In this document: in pieces, positions 63,525 to 64,000 of the stretch | Layout of the letters: the number at the start of each line of letters is the position of its first letter | Position numbering within the stretch: position 1 is the first letter of the stretch | NCBI GenBank assembly: GCA_038496675.1 | Contig: CM076650.1 | Span: forward strand, 19,238,172-19,302,171 | Direction: 5' to 3' | DNA: 64,000 nt | Origin: Rachycentron canadum | Taxonomy: Eukaryota; Chordata; Actinopteri; Carangiformes; Rachycentridae | Notes under the pieces: generated by a model | The model's input: only the letters and a program-made list of their open reading frames with translations | What the model was told of the DNA's origin: nothing | Database searches by the model: none | Made by a program: the position numbers and the translations under genes

Positions 63525-64000
63525 GTAAGTAAAACAGGTTGGAGAGGAGAGGATGTGCAAGGGCGAGTACATTAACTCAACTTAACTGGGTTTTATTGGT
63601 AGGAGAAGACTCAACACACCACTGTTTCCTACCTGTTTTTTCCACTGTGTTGTCTGTGGCTGGTTGTAGCCACCAGTTAGTGCAGGCTGGTTTACCAAGA
63701 TGTTGGTGTTACAACACACGCTTATTTGTTTGCATCATCTAAAACTGAATGAATGATAATTGTCTTACTCTGAACCCATCTATTGTTTTTGTTGTTGTCA
63801 TGCACGGCCCTGAAACAACTATTAGATTTGTGTATCAGTGCATTTACATGAAGTCTTAGAATAATATTATATAATAATAATAACGATGATGATAAAAATA
63901 ATAATAATAATAATAATTTAAGTAACTCTGGGTTGGTTGTGGCTGTTGGTCCAAACAACTCAACAAGATGAGTGTGTCACCTTTGGTTTACAAAAACAGT
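63525..64000 (+). other. Start of pkd1 intron 1
   Basis: Non-coding sequence after the exon 1 donor, with an imperfect (ATA)n/(ATG)n tract at 63861-63917. No further exon occurs before the window ends. Confidence 0.75.

Noticed and set aside
63239..63532. Alternative pkd1-region frame of 97 codons starting at 63239
   Set aside because: It lacks the cysteine pattern and signal peptide found in the frame starting at 63250.

Overview
The window looks like nuclear DNA of a ray-finned fish, most likely a spiny-rayed (acanthomorph) teleost. The basis is vertebrate protein-coding genes split by short GT-AG introns, an AT-rich background, many long dinucleotide and trinucleotide microsatellites, and fossils of fish-type repeats (tRNA-like SINEs, L2/Rex-like LINEs, a Penelope-like element, hAT-type and MITE-like elements). 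Two runs of N mark assembly gaps. There are no bacterial operons, CRISPR arrays or phage modules.

Layout. Positions 1-591 hold the 3' end of a plus-strand gene, VPS35L by synteny only. It converges on knop1 (minus, CDS 2183-4708), whose promoter region near 5190-5290 carries an E-box and two ETS sites. After an intergenic stretch with a dead Penelope-like fragment comes gprc5b (minus, CDS 9535-14741, 3 coding exons, 421 aa). A small LITAF-domain gene follows (minus, CDS 19299-20260, 4 coding exons, 146 aa) with an upstream 5'UTR exon near 21735. About 18 kb (21.8-40.2 kb) then shows no coding gene that I recognise. A somatostatin receptor, sstr5 type, occupies 40244-44891 (minus, 5 coding exons, 457 aa), with a TATA-like box near 45051. 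From 45.1 to 63.2 kb I see repeats only. The window closes with exon 1 of pkd1 (plus, 63250-63524), giving a signal peptide and the cysteine-rich LRR N-cap of polycystin-1.

The named genes have human counterparts on 16p13-p12 (VPS35L-KNOP1-GPRC5B block, LITAF, SSTR5, PKD1), so the window is a compacted and rearranged piece of a conserved vertebrate segment rather than a functional pathway. IQCK, which lies between KNOP1 and GPRC5B in human, was not found in the corresponding interval.

Exon boundaries were derived by hand from splice consensus, reading phase and known family sequence. The five multi-exon or partial models keep frame throughout. I found no convincing undescribed biological system. 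The most useful oddities are simple repeats sitting just downstream of three 5' splice sites, a 76-residue last exon in sstr5, a 48-nt in-frame exon in the LITAF-like gene, low-complexity loop insertions in gprc5b, a perfect 18-bp hairpin, and a probable assembly duplication at a single N.
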